A stretch of DNA of 54,413 bases from an uncultured Eubacteriales bacterium (GTDB lineage: Bacteria; Bacillota; Clostridia; Oscillospirales; Acutalibacteraceae): positions 1-54,413 of the forward strand of contig ONCP01000011.1 in the NCBI GenBank assembly GCA_900316385.1. The letters are read 5' to 3'. The notes under the pieces were generated by a model. The model had not been told where the DNA came from, ran no database searches, and was given only the letters and a program-made list of their open reading frames with translations. The position numbers were made by a program, and so were the translations under genes. Position 1 is the stretch's first letter. The number at the start of each line of letters is the position of its first letter. This document shows, piece by piece, positions 51,123 to 54,413 of this stretch.

Positions 51123-54100
51123 GTGGGCGAGACGAGCGTTTTCTCGGGAAAATATACCCATAACCGCAACAACTTCCCCTCGTCGCTTTATGTTCAGTAT
51201 GACTGCGACAGCGAGGTTTTGTTTGACAGTGAATTCTCCGAATTTAATATCGATCAGCTTAACGAGTATCTTGAGGAGCTTAACGATATTTCTAAAAGTA
51301 TGGATGATGAGCTGAACGGATTGACCGAGCAGGAGCAGTCGGAGTATCAAGATAACTTATCCGCTTTCTTTGAGGAAAACGGCTTGAGCGGCGGTGAGGA
51401 TCCCGTAAGCGTCAGCAAAAATGATGACGGTACGGTTGTTTATACCGATAATAACACTTCCGCTTCAAGCAAGAGCAAAACATGGACGGATGAAGCTGCC
51501 ACCGCGGAAGCTCTTATCGCGAGCGGCTTTGAAAAAATAAAAACATACAGCGAGGAAAGCGAGCTGTATTCAAAATATACGGATAACGGAATCATTGTCG
51601 CGAATTTGACTACGCATACTTTTATTTCCATTCAGTATGACGAGGCGGCAATAAATACAAATAACGGTAAAGACAAGGAAGCGACAGGAGAGGCGGATAA
51701 TAAAGAAAAACTGCAAGGTTCATTACTGGCGGTCGGTACGCTTGCTGACAAAATACAACCAATTGTTAAAAGTATTTACGATACAAAAAACGCTATATTG
51801 ACTAAAGCGAATCAGATAGTCGTTCAATTTGAAAGAGTTAATATGACCGATCAGGGGCTGTTTTATTACGACAGTATCACAAAGACCTATAACGCGTCAA
51901 AGGGTACTGTGGAAATGTATCTTAAAGCCGCTAATATTTTGAAAAGAGTATGTCAGATAGTTGCGGCTTTACAGGTTTTGATTGACGGATATACTTTTGT
52001 CGATTATTATTCCAAGCTGGTCAATGCTTATAACAAGTACTGCGATTTGGAATCGGAATACTCAAAATACAAATGCGTGACAGATTATGAATATGAGACT
52101 CAGATGTACAATCGTCTGTTATCTATGTCTGAGAATATGAGGTTTTACGGCGCGAGCCTTCTTTCCAGTTTGACATCCTTGGCGTTATCATTAAGCGGCA
52201 TCAGTACTCTCGATCCCATCATGATAGCCGCGGGAGCGGTGAACACGCTCGCGAGTCTGTTATTGTTCGAGTATGTCACTTACGCGGATACGGAAAATCA
52301 TGCTCAGGTGGATTTGCAGGAAGCATTAATGCTGTATAACGCGGGAATGAATTATTTATCCAAGCTGGACTGCAAGGAAGAACCGACGACCGAACCCGAT
52401 ACGCAGTCGCCTACAAGCCATACAGAGCCTGCTTCAGGCGGCTCGGGTGATTCGGGCGGTTCAGGCGGCTCGGGAGGAAACTCATCGGGCGGAGACGTTC
52501 GCGGTATTCTTGACCCGTCGGGCTTTGTCTACGCGGCTGTGGAAAGTAATCGGCTCGAGGGCGTAAAGGTGACCGCGTATTACAGCGAGAACGCCGACGG
52601 AAGCAACGCCGAAATATGGGACGCCGAAGATTTTGACCAGCAAAATCCCTTGTTTACCGATATTCTCGGACAGTACGAATGGTACGTGCCCGACGGTTAC
52701 TGGCAGGTAAAATACGAGAAGGACGGCTACGAGACCGCGTACAGCGACTGGCTCCCCGTTCCTCCTCCTCAGATGGATGTAAACATCGGACTCAAATCTC
52801 TTGAGGCTCCCGAGGTAGGCTCCGCTTCCGCTTATTCGGATTCGGTTGTGATCACATTCAATCAGTATATGAGCACCGAGCTTTCGTCTGATATGATCAC
52901 TCTTTCCGACGGCTCTCAGACTGTTTCGGGTACTGTCACGCCAATTGATCCCGAGACAAACGAAAATGGCAAGACCTACGCCTCAAAATTCGTCTTTACC
53001 CCTGATAACGCGATCAGCGGAACTTATCAGCTTGCTGTCAAAAACGCCGTGAATTACTGCGGCTCCGCAATGGACGATGAGTACTCCGCTACACTGACAG
53101 TGAAAACCAAGCCCGAAAGTATCGTAGCGGAAAAGAGTCTTGACGCTTTGATCGGTGTTCCGATCGAAACAGAGCTGGAGCTCGCTCCCGCTATTCCGAA
53201 CGCGGAGATCGCGGTGATAATTGACAACACCGCCGTTCTCTCCGCTGATAAAGCAACCGTCAAAACCGACGAAAACGGAAAGGCAAAGCTGACCTTTACC
53301 GCGTCGCTTCCGGGACTTTCAAACGTTACATATTCTCTCAAGGGCACCGATATTACAGCTTCTACGGTCGTAAACAGCGACTTCAAGCCCGATCCCGTGA
53401 AGCTTGACAGAGTTACAGCGTCGATAGCTTCGGGCTCCAATGTGCCTAAGGGGACAAGGCTTGAGCTGAAAAACTCAAACCCCGACGCTAAGATTTATTA
53501 CACGTTCGATATGAGCTGTCCGTGTCAGATCGATAATGACGCAAGAACGCTTTACACGGAGCCTATCGAGATCAGCGAGGATATGAATCTGATCGCCTAT
53601 GCGGTTCTGGACGGTTATATCGACAGTACAACGACCTTGTTTGTTTATACTGTCGAGCCCGAAACCCTGCCTGTGACCGAAGCTCCTACGACCGAGCCCG
53701 TGACAGAAGAACCTACGACCGAGCCCGTTACACAGGAGCCTACGACTGAGCCTGTTACCGAAGCTCCGACTGTCGCTCCCGCGGCGAAGGACGTTGCCAA
53801 GTGTACGATTTCGGGAATCAAGTCTAAGGTGTTTACAGGCAAACCGATCACCCAGAAAATCACCGTCAGATACGGCAAGTCGACCCTCGCGGTTAATAAG
53901 GATTACAAGCTTACTTACAGGAACAACAAGAAAGTCGGAAAGGCGTCCGTCATAATTACGGGTATCGGAAATTACAAGGGCAAGATTGTTAAGTACTTTA
54001 AGATCATAAAGGCTTATAATCCGATGAAGCTAAAGCTTGTTGCGAAGTCAGTCAGCGCGGCGACACTTAAAAAGAAGTCTCTAACCGTAAAGGGAGCGCT

Positions 54101-54314
54101 GAAAATCACAAACGCGCAGGGAAAAATAACCTACGCGGCTATCGGAAAAGGCACCTCGAAGGGTATCACGATAAATAAAAAAGGCGTGATCACCGTCAAA
54201 AAGGGCGCTTACAAAAAGGGCACGCTCAAGCTGAAAGTCAAGGTCACGGCAAAAGGAAACGCAAGTTACAAAGCTATCACCAAGACGGTAACGCTGAAAA
54301 TCAAGGTTAAATAG
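51123..54314 (+). CDS. LRR surface protein, C-terminal fragment
   Basis: The 1,063 residues start at a GTG that is simply inside the old gene. A helical, coiled-coil-prone region (about 30-410) contains two or three hydrophobic helices, for example LSSLTSLALSLSGI. A Gly/Ser hinge (GGSGDSGGSGGSGG) follows, then Ig-like and chitobiase/beta-hexosaminidase-C-like domains (ASGSNVPKGTRLELKN, KIYYTFDMSCP), a PTTEPVT repeat and a Lys-rich Ig-like end. No sorting signal is present at the C-terminus, as with the other surface proteins here. Confidence 0.7.
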   Translation: MGETSVFSGKYTHNRNNFPSSLYVQYDCDSEVLFDSEFSEFNIDQLNEYLEELNDISKSMDDELNGLTEQEQSEYQDNLSAFFEENGLSGGEDPVSVSKNDDGTVVYTDNNTSASSKSKTWTDEAATAEALIASGFEKIKTYSEESELYSKYTDNGIIVANLTTHTFISIQYDEAAINTNNGKDKEATGEADNKEKLQGSLLAVGTLADKIQPIVKSIYDTKNAILTKANQIVVQFERVNMTDQGLFYYDSITKTYNASKGTVEMYLKAANILKRVCQIVAALQVLIDGYTFVDYYSKLVNAYNKYCDLESEYSKYKCVTDYEYETQMYNRLLSMSENMRFYGASLLSSLTSLALSLSGISTLDPIMIAAGAVNTLASLLLFEYVTYADTENHAQVDLQEALMLYNAGMNYLSKLDCKEEPTTEPDTQSPTSHTEPASGGSGDSGGSGGSGGNSSGGDVRGILDPSGFVYAAVESNRLEGVKVTAYYSENADGSNAEIWDAEDFDQQNPLFTDILGQYEWYVPDGYWQVKYEKDGYETAYSDWLPVPPPQMDVNIGLKSLEAPEVGSASAYSDSVVITFNQYMSTELSSDMITLSDGSQTVSGTVTPIDPETNENGKTYASKFVFTPDNAISGTYQLAVKNAVNYCGSAMDDEYSATLTVKTKPESIVAEKSLDALIGVPIETELELAPAIPNAEIAVIIDNTAVLSADKATVKTDENGKAKLTFTASLPGLSNVTYSLKGTDITASTVVNSDFKPDPVKLDRVTASIASGSNVPKGTRLELKNSNPDAKIYYTFDMSCPCQIDNDARTLYTEPIEISEDMNLIAYAVLDGYIDSTTTLFVYTVEPETLPVTEAPTTEPVTEEPTTEPVTQEPTTEPVTEAPTVAPAAKDVAKCTISGIKSKVFTGKPITQKITVRYGKSTLAVNKDYKLTYRNNKKVGKASVIITGIGNYKGKIVKYFKIIKAYNPMKLKLVAKSVSAATLKKKSLTVKGALKITNAQGKITYAAIGKGTSKGITINKKGVITVKKGAYKKGTLKLKVKVTAKGNASYKAITKTVTLKIKVK
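53680..53787 (+). repeat. 27-bp tandem repeats encoding EAPTTEPVT-type units
   Basis: Four successive 27-base units encode EAPTTEPVT, EEPTTEPVT, QEPTTEPVT and EAPTVAPAA. This is a Pro/Thr/Glu wall-spanning linker just before the last Ig-like domain. Whole-unit gain or loss would keep the frame. Confidence 0.8.
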
Positions 54315-54315
54315 T

Positions 54316-54413
54316 TTTAGGCAACCTCTAAAAATCCAGTTTCTTTTTCTTAATATCATTCTTAATTCCAAATCAGAAAAAACATATAGAAATATAACCT
54401 TTTATATCATTAT
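54316..54413 (+). other. Window-end tail with a GGCAAC-type terminus
   Basis: After the stop codon the sequence reads TTTTAGGCAACCTCTAAAAA. The TTA-GGCAAC start resembles the outer bases of the element at 47361, so another inverted-repeat element may begin here, but the window ends before its other end. No gene is seen in this 98-base tail. Confidence 0.3.

Larger units (their letters stand above)
46231..54314 (+). pseudogene. Giant LRR_5 (BspA-type) surface protein, broken by a mobile element and a frameshift
   Basis: Three consecutive plus-strand open frames belong to one gene. Removing 47361-47525 (165 bases, element plus one TTAA) joins the first two frames without a shift: LSEVEF-K-SGVTAVSGMFLF. 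The second break is a 1-nt loss near 51051-51060; the third frame read upstream gives ESGNVKLISTASNGE, which continues VEFVGTVS. The repaired gene would encode about 2,639 residues: signal peptide, Thr/Pro linker, LRR array, Ig-like domains, a helical region, a Gly/Ser hinge, further Ig-like domains, a PTTEPVTE repeat and a Lys-rich Ig-like end. Two separate lesions argue that the gene is decaying, unless the frameshift is a sequence error. Confidence 0.85.

Overview
The window reads as a chromosome segment of a spore-forming, anaerobic gut Firmicute, most likely of the Oscillospiraceae (Ruminococcus-like). The evidence is an alpha/beta-type small acid-soluble spore protein, a dockerin-bearing surface protein, several BspA-type leucine-rich-repeat (LRR_5) surface proteins, a GatCAB amidotransferase operon behind aspS, and moderate GC. 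This placement comes from gene content read by eye, not from a search.

Layout. 1-2.9 kb is an accessory patch: a truncated TnpV-type transposon protein with its usual small partner, tRNA-Ala, tRNA-Thr and tRNA-Tyr with tRNA debris around them, an acyltransferase with 18 perfect GACA units across its start, and a cut-off DUF262 fragment. 2.9-5.6 kb (minus strand) carries a spore SASP and two secreted LRR proteins, one with a dockerin. 5.7-19.9 kb is the most interesting block: HlyD-like protein, C39 peptidase ABC transporter, second ABC transporter, double-glycine leader peptide, STAS protein, TIR-FHA protein, PASTA Ser/Thr kinase and LRR surface protein in one tightly packed operon, followed by a LytTR response regulator and an AgrC/ComD-like histidine kinase. 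The leading promoter region and the regulator promoter share ATTACAT-type half-sites exactly 20 bp apart, which suggests a peptide-controlled circuit.

20-22.8 kb (minus) holds a GNAT acetyltransferase, an alpha/beta hydrolase and glycerol kinase. 23.1-32.1 kb is a galactoside operon: a GT-B-like protein of unknown role, GPH-family symporter, GH36 alpha-galactosidase, galK and galT, then a DNA glycosylase and an unknown protein. 32.1-33.6 kb has a VWA protein, a BclA-like Cys-rich protein and a 39-residue Cys-rich protein. 33.6-35.6 kb (minus) is nfo and a second acyltransferase. 35.7-40.7 kb is aspS-gatC-gatA-gatB; 40.8-45 kb has a sigma factor, a YifB/ComM-like ATPase and htpG; 45.2-46.1 kb an amidase.

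46.2-54.3 kb is one giant LRR surface-protein gene (about 2,640 codons when repaired). It is broken by a 161-bp inverted-repeat element flanked by TTAA and by a 1-nt frameshift near 51,055. Removing the element plus one TTAA restores the reading frame exactly.
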